Assembly (NCBI GenBank): GCA_020627605.1
Contig: JAHDGO010000003.1
Coordinates: forward strand, 1-24,202
DNA: 24,202 bases
Direction of reading: 5' to 3'
Origin: Yoonia sp.
GTDB lineage: Bacteria; Pseudomonadota; Alphaproteobacteria; Rhodobacterales; Rhodobacteraceae
Shown here: positions 7,723 through 15,656 of the stretch, in pieces
How the letters are laid out: every line of letters starts with the position of its first letter
Numbering within the stretch: the stretch's first letter is position 1
Program-made: the position numbers and the translations under genes
The notes under the pieces: generated by a model
Told to the model about the DNA's origin: nothing
What the model saw: the letters and a program-made list of their open reading frames with translations, nothing else
Databases searched by the model: none

Positions 7723-8672
7723 CAGGCCGGTTCCCGCAGGACACGGGGCACTTTGAATTCGACGTTCTCTTCTGCCGTCACAACCATTTCGACGGTTGTG
7801 TCGAAACGGTCTTTGAAGGCGTTGATTACCTCTTCGATCAGCACTTCGGGGGCAGAGGCCCCGGCGGTGATCCCCATGGATGAAATACCTTCCAGCGCCC
7901 GCCAGTCGATATCAGTGGCCCGCTGCACAAGCTGGGCATAGTTGCAGCCAGCGCGGGCGCCGACCTCAACCAACCGTTTGGAGTTCGACGAATTGGGCGC
8001 GCCCACCACCAGCATGGCGTCGCATTTGGGTGCCATGGCCTTGACCGCCTCTTGCCGGTTGGTGGTGGCGTAGCAGATGTCTTCCTTATGCGGCCCGACG
8101 ATGGCCGGGAACCGTTTATAAAGGGCGGCGACGATATCGGCAGTGTCATCCACCGACAGGGTTGTCTGGGTGACAAAGGCCAGCTTGTCAGGGTCGCGGA
8201 CGTCCACAGTGGCCACATCATCGACCGTTTCCACCAGCAAGACCTCGCCTTCTGGCAGTTGGCCCATGGTGCCCACCGTTTCGGGGTGGCCTGCGTGGCC
8301 GATCATGATCATCTGCAGGCCGTTATCGGCGTGGCGCTGCGCCTCGATATGCACCTTGCTGACCAGCGGGCAGGTGGCATCGACATAGACCATCTCGCGG
8401 CGCTGGGCTGTTGCAGGGACGGACTTCGGCACGCCATGGGCCGAAAAGATCACCGGGCGGTCATCGGGGCAGTCGTCGAGTTCTTCGACAAAGACCGCGC
8501 CTTTGTCGCGCAGACTGTCCACAACGTATTTGTTGTGCACGATCTCGTGGCGGACGTAGACAGGCGCGCCCCATTTTTCCAACGCCATTTCCACGATCTT
8601 GATCGCGCGGTCCACGCCAGCGCAAAAGCCGCGTGGTGCGGCAAGATAAAGTGTCAGCGGTGGTTTTGTCAT
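7722..8672 (-). CDS. ispH: 4-hydroxy-3-methylbut-2-enyl diphosphate reductase
   Basis: 316 residues, the typical IspH length. It performs the last step of the MEP pathway, reducing HMBPP to IPP and DMAPP. The three cysteines that hold the iron-sulfur cluster are C17 ([12 protein letters not shown]), C101 ([12 protein letters not shown]) and C200 ([12 protein letters not shown]). Substrate-binding residues are also visible: H46 (EIVHNKY), H79 (FSAHGVP), the catalytic glutamate E131 in [10 protein letters not shown], and the [13 protein letters not shown] loop. The ATG at 8672 is preceded by GGAGCG. It follows the NYN gene after 71 nt that contain an 11-bp hairpin. Its product feeds ubiquinone and other isoprenoids. 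Confidence 0.97.
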   Translation of the reverse strand: MTKPPLTLYLAAPRGFCAGVDRAIKIVEMALEKWGAPVYVRHEIVHNKYVVDSLRDKGAVFVEELDDCPDDRPVIFSAHGVPKSVPATAQRREMVYVDATCPLVSKVHIEAQRHADNGLQMIMIGHAGHPETVGTMGQLPEGEVLLVETVDDVATVDVRDPDKLAFVTQTTLSVDDTADIVAALYKRFPAIVGPHKEDICYATTNRQEAVKAMAPKCDAMLVVGAPNSSNSKRLVEVGARAGCNYAQLVQRATDIDWRALEGISSMGITAGASAPEVLIEEVINAFKDRFDTTVEMVVTAEENVEFKVPRVLREPA

Positions 8673-8704
8673 CGGTCGCTCCGGCTTTGCACCAGAGGTA
8701 AGGC

Positions 8705-8731
8705 ACTGACGCTGGCAGGTCCAGCGTCAGT
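8705..8731. other. Perfect 11-bp inverted repeat between the NYN gene and ispH
   Basis: ACTGACGCTGG (8705-8715) and CCAGCGTCAGT (8721-8731) pair perfectly around the 5-nt loop CAGGT. In the minus-strand transcript the hairpin lies 12 nt after the NYN stop codon and ends 32 nt before the ispH start. No U-run follows, so it is not a standard intrinsic terminator. It could be an RNA-stability or processing element, a partial attenuator, or a protein-binding dyad. The pairing itself is certain; the role is not. Confidence 0.6.
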
Positions 8732-8743
8732 TCCCCGCAGGGC

Positions 8744-9319
8744 TCACACGTCTTGTGTGACCTCTTCTTCGGCAGAAACCTCGCGCGGTTCGCGGGCCGG
8801 GCGGCCAACGACATCACGCAATTCGTCCAACTCAATGAAATTGTCGGCCTGACGGCGCAGCTCATCCGCGATCATTGGCGGCTGGCTGCGGATCGTAGAG
8901 ACGACCGACACACGCACACCTTTGCGTTGCAATGCCTCGACCAATGGCCGGAAATCGCCATCGCCAGAGAACAAGACAACGTGATCGACATGCGGGGCAA
9001 GCTCCATGGCATCGACCGCGAGTTCGATGTCCATGTTGCCCTTCACCTTCCGGCGGCCCATGCTGTCGGTATATTCCTTGGCCGGTTTGGTGACCATGGT
9101 GAAACCGTTGTAATTCAACCAATCCACGAGTGGTCTGATCGGTGAATATTCATCATTTTCCAGAAGCGCCGTGTAATAGAACGCCCTGAGCAGCTTGCCA
9201 CGCCGCATAAATTCCTGGCGCAATAGCTTGTAGTCGATGTCAAACCCAAGCGACTTGGCCGCTGCATAGAGGTTCGAGCCATCAATAAAGAGCGCCAAGC
9301 GCTCGTCTCGATAAAACAT
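8744..9319 (-). CDS. NYN-domain protein (LabA/DUF88 family), putative RNase
   Basis: 191 residues. The PIN-like NYN fold is shown by its conserved acidic positions: D13 in LFIDGSNLY, D97 and D103 in KGNMDIELAVDAME, and D120 and D122 in LFSGDGDFRPLVEAL. These would bind the metal ion of a ribonuclease. The C-terminal 25 residues are Glu/Arg-rich and probably unstructured (REPREVSAEEEVTQD). A good ribosome site, AAAGGA, precedes the ATG at 9319. It is the first gene of the minus-strand operon and is divergent from folK. Relatives include LabA and bacterial DUF88 proteins; the target RNA is unknown. Confidence 0.92.
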   Translation of the reverse strand: MFYRDERLALFIDGSNLYAAAKSLGFDIDYKLLRQEFMRRGKLLRAFYYTALLENDEYSPIRPLVDWLNYNGFTMVTKPAKEYTDSMGRRKVKGNMDIELAVDAMELAPHVDHVVLFSGDGDFRPLVEALQRKGVRVSVVSTIRSQPPMIADELRRQADNFIELDELRDVVGRPAREPREVSAEEEVTQDV

Positions 9320-9385
9320 TGATCGTCCTTTATCATCTTATGGTCTGCTGCCCGTGAGTGTTATGAGGCGTGCAGAACTGCTCAG

Positions 9386-9413
9386 AATGTAATCGCTTTC
9401 AGTAGTGAGGCAA
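9386..9413 (-). promoter_or_regulatory. Candidate sigma-70-type promoter for the NYN-ispH operon
   Basis: On the minus strand TTGCCT (9413-9408) and TACATT (9391-9386) are separated by 16 nt, each matching the -35 and -10 consensus at four of six positions. Transcription would begin near 9379, giving a leader of about 60 nt before the NYN start codon. The -35 box overlaps the region just upstream of folK, so the two genes may influence each other. This is by-eye matching in an AT-richer gap. Confidence 0.35.
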
Positions 9414-9420
9414 GTTGTAG

Positions 9421-9993
9421 ATGTCAGTGATAGGCCAAACAGCGCTAATTGCTTTAGGTTGTAATCAGACATCTGTCTGGGGTAACGCAACGTCAACTGT
9501 CCAAAGGGCCAAGCTGCTGGTCGCTGAACAGTTACAGAATGACGCAAAATGCAGTGATTGTTTCGCGACCAAGGCTGTTCCGGCCGGCAGCGGGCCAGAC
9601 TATATTAATGCTGTGATGGCTGTGCAGACCACGCTTTCACCGCCTGATCTGCTGCGCAGCCTGCATGATATAGAGGAACGCGCGCAGCGTGTCCGCACCA
9701 CCCGGTGGGGGCAGCGCACGCTGGATCTGGATCTTTTGGCGGTGGATGATCTGGTTCTGCCTGACACGCAGACCTTTGCGCATTGGCGTGACCTGGATCT
9801 GGTGGATCAACAGCGGCTGGCCCCGGACACATTGATCTTGCCGCATCCGCGTTTGCAGGACCGTGCGTTCGTCCTTGTACCGCTTTGCGACGTGGCCCCG
9901 GACTGGGTGCATCCGGTGATCGGGCGCAGCGCGGCGGCGATGTGCGCGGCACTGCCGCAGGCGGATCGCGACAGCGTCGTGCGATTGCCTTGA
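9421..9993 (+). CDS. folK: 2-amino-4-hydroxy-6-hydroxymethyldihydropteridine pyrophosphokinase
   Basis: 190 residues. HPPK transfers pyrophosphate from ATP to the pterin in folate synthesis. The N-terminal strand is ALIALGCNQ (family usually ALGSN), with FINAV-like YINAVMAV at 61-68 and the signature RWGQRTLDLDLL at 95-106, whose D102 and D104 bind magnesium. Further on, LPHPRLQDRAFVLVPL completes the family pattern. The ribosome site is weak (GAGG about 10 nt upstream). The first 60 codons are unusually AT-rich and contain ATA, CTA, TTA and AGG, codons rare in the neighbouring genes, while the rest returns to normal GC. It is the first gene of the plus-strand block, 100 nt before rpoZ. Confidence 0.93.
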   Translation: MSVIGQTALIALGCNQTSVWGNATSTVQRAKLLVAEQLQNDAKCSDCFATKAVPAGSGPDYINAVMAVQTTLSPPDLLRSLHDIEERAQRVRTTRWGQRTLDLDLLAVDDLVLPDTQTFAHWRDLDLVDQQRLAPDTLILPHPRLQDRAFVLVPLCDVAPDWVHPVIGRSAAAMCAALPQADRDSVVRLP

Positions 9994-10093
9994 ACCAACG
10001 TGCTTTTGCGCTGTCATCCCCCTTGCCAATTGCGCCGGATGTCACTACGTAGGCCCCTTGCAAAGCCCTTTTTGACTGACTGGAGTGCAGCCC

Positions 10094-10447
10094 ATGGCCC
10101 GCGTCACCGTAGAAGACTGCGTCGACAAAGTTCCGAACCGTTTTGACCTTGTCATGCTGGCCGCCCATCGGGCGCGCGAAATCTCTGCCGGTGCGCCGAT
10201 CACCGTGTCGCGCGACAACGACAAGAACCCGGTTGTGTCCTTGCGTGAAATCGCAGAGGAAACCCAGCAGGCCGACGATCTGCGTGAGCGGATGATCGAG
10301 GCAAATCAGACCCAGATCGAGGTGGATGAGCCGGAAGAGGACAGCATGTCCCTGCTGATGGGTGCTGAATCCGACAAGCCGGCAGAAGATGATCTGTCCG
10401 AAGAAAAACTGCTGCGCGCCCTGATGGAAGCGCAGGGGCAGCGCTGA
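10094..10447 (+). CDS. rpoZ: DNA-directed RNA polymerase omega subunit
   Basis: 117 residues beginning [20 protein letters not shown], then [17 protein letters not shown], the standard omega fold. Residues after about 60 form a long, acidic, glutamate-rich tail typical of alphaproteobacteria. Omega helps assemble beta-prime into RNA polymerase. The N-terminal MAR is retained; in E. coli this end of omega contributes to ppGpp binding site 1. I chose the ATG at 10094, which has GGAG 8 nt upstream, over a GTG at 10085. It lies 41 nt before the ppGpp enzyme gene, the same gene order as rpoZ-spoT in E. coli. Confidence 0.96.
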   Translation: MARVTVEDCVDKVPNRFDLVMLAAHRAREISAGAPITVSRDNDKNPVVSLREIAEETQQADDLRERMIEANQTQIEVDEPEEDSMSLLMGAESDKPAEDDLSEEKLLRALMEAQGQR

Positions 10448-10488
10448 GCCGGTCATCCGGCCTCAGCCCTTGATAGGCGCGCGACCAG

Positions 10489-12639
10489 ATGACGACTGCT
10501 GATGATCTGATCGCTCTGGTCCGCACCTACAATCCCAACACGAATCAGCAACTGCTGCGCGATGCCTTTGCCTTTGGTGCCGAGATGCACGAAGGCCAGT
10601 TCCGGCATTCGGGCGAGCCTTACTTTACCCACCCCGTCGCGGTTGCCGGTATTCTGGCCGAACAGCAGATGGATGACGCGACCCTTGTCACCGCCCTGCT
10701 GCACGACACGATCGAGGATACCAAAGCCTCTTTCATGGTGGTCGAGAAAAAGTTCAGTCGCGAGATTGCAGAGCTTGTCGATGGTGTGACCAAGCTGACC
10801 AACCTGCAGCTGACCTCCACCCAGACCAAACAGGCTGAAAATTTCCGCAAACTTTTTATGGCGACCAGCCGTGATTTGCGGGTGACGCTGGTCAAACTGG
10901 CCGACCGTCTGCACAACATGCGCACGATCAAATCCATGCGCCCTGAAAAGCAGGTCCAGAAGGCGCGCGAGACGATGGACATTTTCGCCCCGCTGGCTGG
11001 CCGCATGGGGATGCAGTGGATGCGCGAGGAGCTGGAGGATCTGTCCTTTCGCGTGCTGAACCCCGAGGGGCGCAACTCTATCATCCGCCGCTTTATCACG
11101 CTGCAGCGTGAGGCCGGAGACGTGCTGCAAAAGATCACCACCGACATGCGCCGCGAGATGGAAATGGCTGGTATCACCGCCGATGTCGTGGGCCGCGCGA
11201 AAAAGCCCTATTCGATCTGGCGCAAGATGCAGGAAAAGGATCAGGGCTTTAGCCGGTTGTCCGACATCTACGGTTTCCGCGTTATCGTCGCGACAGAGGC
11301 GGATTGCTACCGCGTGCTGGGGGCAATCCACCAACGCTGGCGCGCGGTGCCGGGACGTTTCAAGGACTACATCAGCCAGCCGAAATCCAACGGTTACCGG
11401 TCAATCCATACCACGGTGTCAGGCCGCGACGGTAAACAGGTCGAGGTGCAGATCCGTACCCGCGAAATGCATGAGGTCGCGGAAGCCGGCGTTGCCGCGC
11501 ATTGGTCCTACAAGAACGGTGAGCGGGTCGAGAACCGTTTCGCCGTTGACCCCGTCCACTGGATCTCTGCGTTGACAGAGCGTCTTGATGACGATCAGGA
11601 CCACGATGAATTTCTCGAAGCCGTCAAGCTTGAGATGTATCAGGATCAGGTATTTTGTTTCACACCCAAGGGCGACGTGATCAAACTGCCGCGTGGGGCC
11701 ACGCCGATTGATTTTGCCTATGCGATCCACACGCGCATCGGGTCGGCCTGCGTGGGTGCCAAGGTTGACGGTCTGCGCGTGCCGCTCTGGACCCGCCTGA
11801 AGAACGGCCAATCGGTAGAGGTGATCACCGCCGAAGGTCAGACCCCACAGGCCACATGGATCGACATCGCTGTCACAGGGCGCGCCAAGACAGCGATCAG
11901 GCGGTCCTTGCGCGAAGAAGACCGCGAGCGTTTTGTGCGTCTGGGCCGAGAGCTGGCCCGCGTTGCCTTTGAAAACGTCGGCAAGAAAAGCACCGAAAAG
12001 GCCCTGCGCACGGCGGCCAAATCCCTCGCCATCGACAGCGTAGAGGAATTACTGGCGCGTCTTGGCAGTGCAGAGGTGACGGGGCGCATGGTCGTCAGGG
12101 CCATCTACCCAGAGCTGGAGCACAGGGACGGCGAAGAAATTGAACAGGGCCGGGCCGTTGTCGGGCTGTCGCCTGATCAGGTGCAGCACCGCGGGGCCTG
12201 CTGCCAGCCGGTACCGGGAGAGCGTATTCTGGGCATCACTTTCCGCGGGCATGGGGTTGTTGTGCATGCCATCGACTGCGGGTCGCTGGCCGATTACGAA
12301 GACCAGCCTGACCGCTGGATTGACCTGCACTGGCAGGAAGGCACGCACCGCGCCGTCAACACGGTGACCCTTGATCTGACCATTGCCAATGACACTGGCG
12401 TGTTAGGACGGATTTGCACATTGATCGGTGAACAGAACGCCAATATCTCTGACTTGCGTTTCATTGACCGCAAGCCTGACTATTTTAGGTTATTGATCGA
12501 CGCTGATCTGCGGGATGTCGAACATCTGCACCGTGTGCGCACCGCGCTTGAGGCAGAAAGCAACGTGTCGTCGATCGCGCGCCACAGAGATCCGGGGCTT
12601 GCCTCGATGGGAGCGGGAGAGCACCGCCGGGAAGGATGA
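10489..12639 (+). CDS. Bifunctional (p)ppGpp synthetase/hydrolase (Rel/SpoT, Rsh)
   Basis: 716 residues, full length for a long RelA-SpoT homologue. The hydrolase HD domain has its metal ligands H48, H72 and D73 (TALLHDTIED) and D139/N143 in KLADRLHNMR. The synthetase domain has RLSDIYGFRVIV (D259), RFKDYISQPKSNGYRSIHT (290-308) and the catalytic glutamate E319 in KQVEVQIRT. A TGS domain follows (VFCFTPKGDVIKLPRGATPIDFAYAIH, about 388-450), then a helical and conserved-cysteine region (GACCQPVPGERI, 569-580) and a C-terminal ACT domain (about 620-700). All catalytic residues for both activities are present, so I expect it to be bifunctional, as in other alphaproteobacteria with a single Rsh. 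Its start has only a weak ribosome site. Confidence 0.96.
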   Translation: MTTADDLIALVRTYNPNTNQQLLRDAFAFGAEMHEGQFRHSGEPYFTHPVAVAGILAEQQMDDATLVTALLHDTIEDTKASFMVVEKKFSREIAELVDGVTKLTNLQLTSTQTKQAENFRKLFMATSRDLRVTLVKLADRLHNMRTIKSMRPEKQVQKARETMDIFAPLAGRMGMQWMREELEDLSFRVLNPEGRNSIIRRFITLQREAGDVLQKITTDMRREMEMAGITADVVGRAKKPYSIWRKMQEKDQGFSRLSDIYGFRVIVATEADCYRVLGAIHQRWRAVPGRFKDYISQPKSNGYRSIHTTVSGRDGKQVEVQIRTREMHEVAEAGVAAHWSYKNGERVENRFAVDPVHWISALTERLDDDQDHDEFLEAVKLEMYQDQVFCFTPKGDVIKLPRGATPIDFAYAIHTRIGSACVGAKVDGLRVPLWTRLKNGQSVEVITAEGQTPQATWIDIAVTGRAKTAIRRSLREEDRERFVRLGRELARVAFENVGKKSTEKALRTAAKSLAIDSVEELLARLGSAEVTGRMVVRAIYPELEHRDGEEIEQGRAVVGLSPDQVQHRGACCQPVPGERILGITFRGHGVVVHAIDCGSLADYEDQPDRWIDLHWQEGTHRAVNTVTLDLTIANDTGVLGRICTLIGEQNANISDLRFIDRKPDYFRLLIDADLRDVEHLHRVRTALEAESNVSSIARHRDPGLASMGAGEHRREG
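12631..12636 (+). promoter_or_regulatory. Ribosome site GAAGGA deciding the TTG start of the DUF2062 gene
   Basis: GAAGGA lies 9 nt before the TTG at 12646, inside the last codons of rsh. No in-frame ATG or GTG is available near this point, so the ribosome site supports TTG as the initiation codon. Confidence 0.55.
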
Positions 12640-12645
12640 CGAGTT

Positions 12646-13287
12646 TTGGTTTTCAAACGCAGGGATAGACGTGCGTTCTGGCAGATCCTGCTGGATTTTC
12701 TCTATCCCCGGGGCGGTTGGGCGCGTGCGTTTGAATACGTCAAACATCGTGTGCGCCGCCTGCCTGACACCCCTGAAAAGATCGGTCGCGGCATCTGGGC
12801 TGGTGTCTTTGTGTGTTTCACACCGTTGTTCGGGCTGCATTTCGTCTTTGCGGCCCTGATCGCGCGGCTCTTGCGCGGCAATATCTTTGCCGCACTCATG
12901 GCCACGTTCTTTGGCAATCCGCTGACTTTTCCGCCCATCGGATATGTGTCGATCAGTCTGGGGTCCTGGATGATCGGCCTGCCGCCGGGCCGCAACCGCA
13001 GCCTTGGCGAAAAATTCGCCGATGCGAGCTATGATCTCTGGCACAATATCGTCGCGATTTTCACACCTGCCAGGATCAACTTTCGTGGGTTGCAGGTCTT
13101 TTACGACGATGTGTTCTTTCCCTACCTCGTGGGTGGTTTGCTGCCGGGGATCATCACCGCGACGCTGATCTATTACACGGCTGTGCCCTTGATCTCTGCC
13201 TATCAGAAGCGGCGCAAGAAAGCCCTGCGCGCCAAGCTTGACCAATTGAGCAAAAAGACTTCACCTGCCGGTGACGACAACCAGTGA
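12646..13287 (+). CDS. DUF2062 membrane protein
   Basis: 213 residues. The core of DUF2062 is present: GIWAGVFVCFTPLFGLHFVFA (split here as GIWAGVFVCF and TPLFGLHF), then LLRGNIFAALMATFFGNPLTFPP and IGYVSISLGSW. Two to three membrane helices surround this core, another lies near residues 165-190, and the C-terminus is lysine-rich and cytosolic (KRRKKALRAKLDQLSKK). It starts at TTG, 6 nt after the rsh stop. No other start gives the conserved N-terminus VFKRRDRRAFWQI. The function of DUF2062 is unknown; its constant place after rsh suggests cotranscription, not necessarily a role in stringent control. Confidence 0.9.
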   Translation: MVFKRRDRRAFWQILLDFLYPRGGWARAFEYVKHRVRRLPDTPEKIGRGIWAGVFVCFTPLFGLHFVFAALIARLLRGNIFAALMATFFGNPLTFPPIGYVSISLGSWMIGLPPGRNRSLGEKFADASYDLWHNIVAIFTPARINFRGLQVFYDDVFFPYLVGGLLPGIITATLIYYTAVPLISAYQKRRKKALRAKLDQLSKKTSPAGDDNQ

Positions 13288-13305
13288 TCACGAAGGACGC
13301 CTGAC

Positions 13306-14049
13306 ATGACTGCAAAGCTGCGGCTTGGGGTAAACATCGACCATGTAGCAACCGTGCGCAACGCGCGTGGCGGTGCCGTGCCGGACCCCGTGCGCGCGGC
13401 CGTCATGGCCGAAGCGGCGGGCGCCGATGGGATTACCGCGCATCTGCGCGAGGATCGCCGCCATATCTCTGACGCGGATATCGAAAACCTGATGGCTGCC
13501 TTGAACGGTCCGCTGAACTTTGAAATGGCGGCGACACCGGAAATGCAGGCGATTGCCCTGCGTCATAAACCCCATGCCGTCTGCATCGTGCCGGAAAAGC
13601 GCGAGGAACGGACAACCGAAGGCGGGCTGGAGGTCGCGCGCGAGGAAAACGCGCTGGCCCATTACATCGCGCCCCTGCGCGAGGCTGGTTGCCGCGTGTC
13701 GATCTTTATCGCCGCCGACCAACGCCAGATCGAAGCCGCGCACCGGATCGGCGCACAGGTCATCGAACTGCACACCGGTGCCTATTGCGACGCCCATGCC
13801 GAAGGTCATTTTGACGTGCGAGATGCAGAACTGGCCAAGCTGACGGATATGGCCGCCTTTGCGCATGATCTGGGGCTGGAGGTCCACGCCGGCCATGGCC
13901 TGACCTATGATTGCGTCGCGCCGGTTGCGGCCCTGCCACAAGTGGCAGAGCTGAACATTGGACATTTCATCATCGGCGAAGCAATATTTCGCGGCCTGAC
14001 ACCGGCAATTGCCGAGATGCGCAGGATCATGGAAGAGGCACGCGCGTGA
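13306..14049 (+). CDS. pdxJ: Pyridoxine 5'-phosphate synthase
   Basis: 247 residues, the normal size of this TIM-barrel enzyme, which joins deoxyxylulose 5-phosphate and 3-amino-1-hydroxyacetone phosphate to make PNP. Active-site elements: [17 protein letters not shown] at the start, HLREDRRHI with H46, E73 in [21 protein letters not shown]197 in HAGHGLTYD, and the phosphate-binding [18 protein letters not shown] precedes the ATG. Its stop overlaps the GTG of the Dabb gene (GTGA). In Proteobacteria pdxJ often lies beside acpS and recO, and that cluster is recognisable here. Confidence 0.97.
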   Translation: MTAKLRLGVNIDHVATVRNARGGAVPDPVRAAVMAEAAGADGITAHLREDRRHISDADIENLMAALNGPLNFEMAATPEMQAIALRHKPHAVCIVPEKREERTTEGGLEVAREENALAHYIAPLREAGCRVSIFIAADQRQIEAAHRIGAQVIELHTGAYCDAHAEGHFDVRDAELAKLTDMAAFAHDLGLEVHAGHGLTYDCVAPVAALPQVAELNIGHFIIGEAIFRGLTPAIAEMRRIMEEARA

Positions 14050-14360
14050 TCAAACATATCGTCCTGTTGGACCTGCCAGCCGATTATGACCGCGACACGC
14101 TCGCCGAGATTATGCAGCAGATCGCGTCATTGCAGGAAAAGATCCCCGGTTTTGACCATTTTGAACATGGCGTAAACAAGGACTTCGAAGGGATGTCGGA
14201 AAGCTGCGCCTATGCGTTCATCTGTCATTTCAGGAACGAGGATACCTCGCGCCAGTATATCGTTGACCCTGACCACAATGCATTCGGCCAGCGTCTGGTC
14301 GAGATGTGCAACGGCGGGGTGGAGGGCATCACAGTCGTTGATATGGCGCTGGCTGCATGA
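14046..14360 (+). CDS. Dabb-domain (stress-responsive alpha/beta barrel) protein
   Basis: 104 residues starting with GTG ([15 protein letters not shown]). The features of the ferredoxin-like Dabb fold are the opening IKHIVLLDL strand, [21 protein letters not shown] in the middle, and the [14 protein letters not shown] segment near the end (the usual hPxHxxf region). Dabb proteins are small dimers; some act as cyclases or heme-linked enzymes in other organisms, but most bacterial members have no known role. It is coupled on both sides: GTGA with the pdxJ stop (14046-14049) and ATGA with the acpS start (14357-14360). Placement suggests a link to PLP or carrier-protein metabolism, but that is only a guess. 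Confidence 0.88.
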   Translation: MIKHIVLLDLPADYDRDTLAEIMQQIASLQEKIPGFDHFEHGVNKDFEGMSESCAYAFICHFRNEDTSRQYIVDPDHNAFGQRLVEMCNGGVEGITVVDMALAA

Positions 14361-14758
14361 TCCTTGGTGTCGGCACGGACCTTGCCAATATTGAGCGGAT
14401 CCAGGGCACATTGGACCGGTTTGGCGACAGGTTTCGCAATCGTGTCTTTACCGAGACCGAACAGCGCAAGGCGGAACGTCGCAAGGACATCGCCGGCACC
14501 TATGCCAAACGCTGGGCCGCGAAAGAGGCCTGTTCCAAGGCGCTGGGCACGGGGTTGCGTATGGGGATATCGTGGAAGGATATGGCTGTCAGCAATCTGC
14601 GCAGCGGCCAACCCGTGATGGCGGTGACCGGCTGGGCGAAAGAGCGGCTGGATCAGATGACGCCAGAGGGACACGAGGCGATCATTCACGTCACTTTGAC
14701 CGACGATCACCCTTGGGCACAGGCCTTTGTCGTGATCGAGGCCCGGCCCATCGCTTGA
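14357..14758 (+). CDS. acpS: Holo-[acyl-carrier-protein] synthase
   Basis: 133 residues, typical AcpS length. The enzyme moves 4'-phosphopantetheine from CoA to acyl carrier protein. The two magnesium-binding motifs are intact: [15 protein letters not shown] with D8, and [18 protein letters not shown] with E57. The ATG overlaps the Dabb stop. The next gene, lepB, starts 52 nt later. Confidence 0.95.
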   Translation: MILGVGTDLANIERIQGTLDRFGDRFRNRVFTETEQRKAERRKDIAGTYAKRWAAKEACSKALGTGLRMGISWKDMAVSNLRSGQPVMAVTGWAKERLDQMTPEGHEAIIHVTLTDDHPWAQAFVVIEARPIA

Positions 14759-14810
14759 CAGGGCCAGCGTGCGCCCTCATGTAGCCCCAAATCACAGCAA
14801 GGATCAGCAA

Positions 14811-15656
14811 ATGGCCGACAAAGCCGAAAACACGGGCTTCATTCCCTGGCTCATTGAAACCGTGAAAACGGTGTTCTGGGCGCTGGTGATTGCGGGCATC
14901 TTCCGCACGGTGTTCTTTCAGCCGTTCTGGATCCCGTCGGGGTCGATGAAGGACACGCTGCTGATCGGGGATTTCCTGTTCGTGAACAAGATGGCCTACG
15001 GGTATTCCTATGCCTCTTGTCCGTCCGTGCGTATCCCGCAAATCGGCATTGATATCGGGGCAGAGGATTTCTGCGGTTTCATCGAAGACCGCGAAGAACG
15101 GTTCTTTGGCTCTGACCCGGAACGCGGCGATATCGTTGTTTTCCGGCATCCCGTGGATGGGCGCGATTTCATCAAGCGTGTGATCGGCATGCCTGGCGAC
15201 CGCATCCAGATGCAGGATGGGCTGCTCTATATCAACGATGAACCTGTCCAGATCGAACCTGCAGGGGTCTTCACCGAGGTCATGGAACCGCAGGGCCCAT
15301 TGTCGATGCGCCCGCAATGCAGCAATGGTGCGGTTGGTTTTGGTGCGGTCTGTGAAAAGGAACGCTTTATCGAAACCCTGCCAAACGGCGTCAGCCACAG
15401 CATCCTGAATGTCGGGCCGCGCGCCATCGACAACACTGGCGTGTTCACCGTGCCGGAAGGGCAGTTCTTCTTCATGGGTGATAACCGCGACAATTCCACC
15501 GACAGCCGCGTGGCGCAGTCTGCCCGTGGCGTCGGCTTTGTCGAGCGCAAGGATATCGTGGGCCGCGCTGACCGCGTGATGTTCTCATCCGCAGGCCGGC
15601 GCATGCTGGCGTTCTGGACGTGGCGCAGCGACCGTTTCTTCAAGGCGCTCGATTGA
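14811..15656 (+). CDS. lepB: Signal peptidase I
   Basis: 281 residues. One N-terminal membrane helix (about residues 14-36, [20 protein letters not shown]) anchors the enzyme, with the catalytic part in the periplasm. The nucleophile is S45 in [10 protein letters not shown] and the general base is K122 in [12 protein letters not shown]. The conserved box [14 protein letters not shown] follows near residue 225. It removes signal peptides from exported proteins, for example the DUF3859 protein in this window. The ATG at 14811 has AAGGA upstream. Its stop codon overlaps the TTG of rnc by 4 nt. Confidence 0.97.
   Translation: MADKAENTGFIPWLIETVKTVFWALVIAGIFRTVFFQPFWIPSGSMKDTLLIGDFLFVNKMAYGYSYASCPSVRIPQIGIDIGAEDFCGFIEDREERFFGSDPERGDIVVFRHPVDGRDFIKRVIGMPGDRIQMQDGLLYINDEPVQIEPAGVFTEVMEPQGPLSMRPQCSNGAVGFGAVCEKERFIETLPNGVSHSILNVGPRAIDNTGVFTVPEGQFFFMGDNRDNSTDSRVAQSARGVGFVERKDIVGRADRVMFSSAGRRMLAFWTWRSDRFFKALD

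Noticed and set aside
10046..10052. TTGCCA and TACGTA with 17-nt spacing plus CTACGTAG palindrome before rpoZ
   Set aside because: The second box matches the -10 consensus too poorly; an 8-bp palindrome by itself is weak evidence, so I list no promoter.
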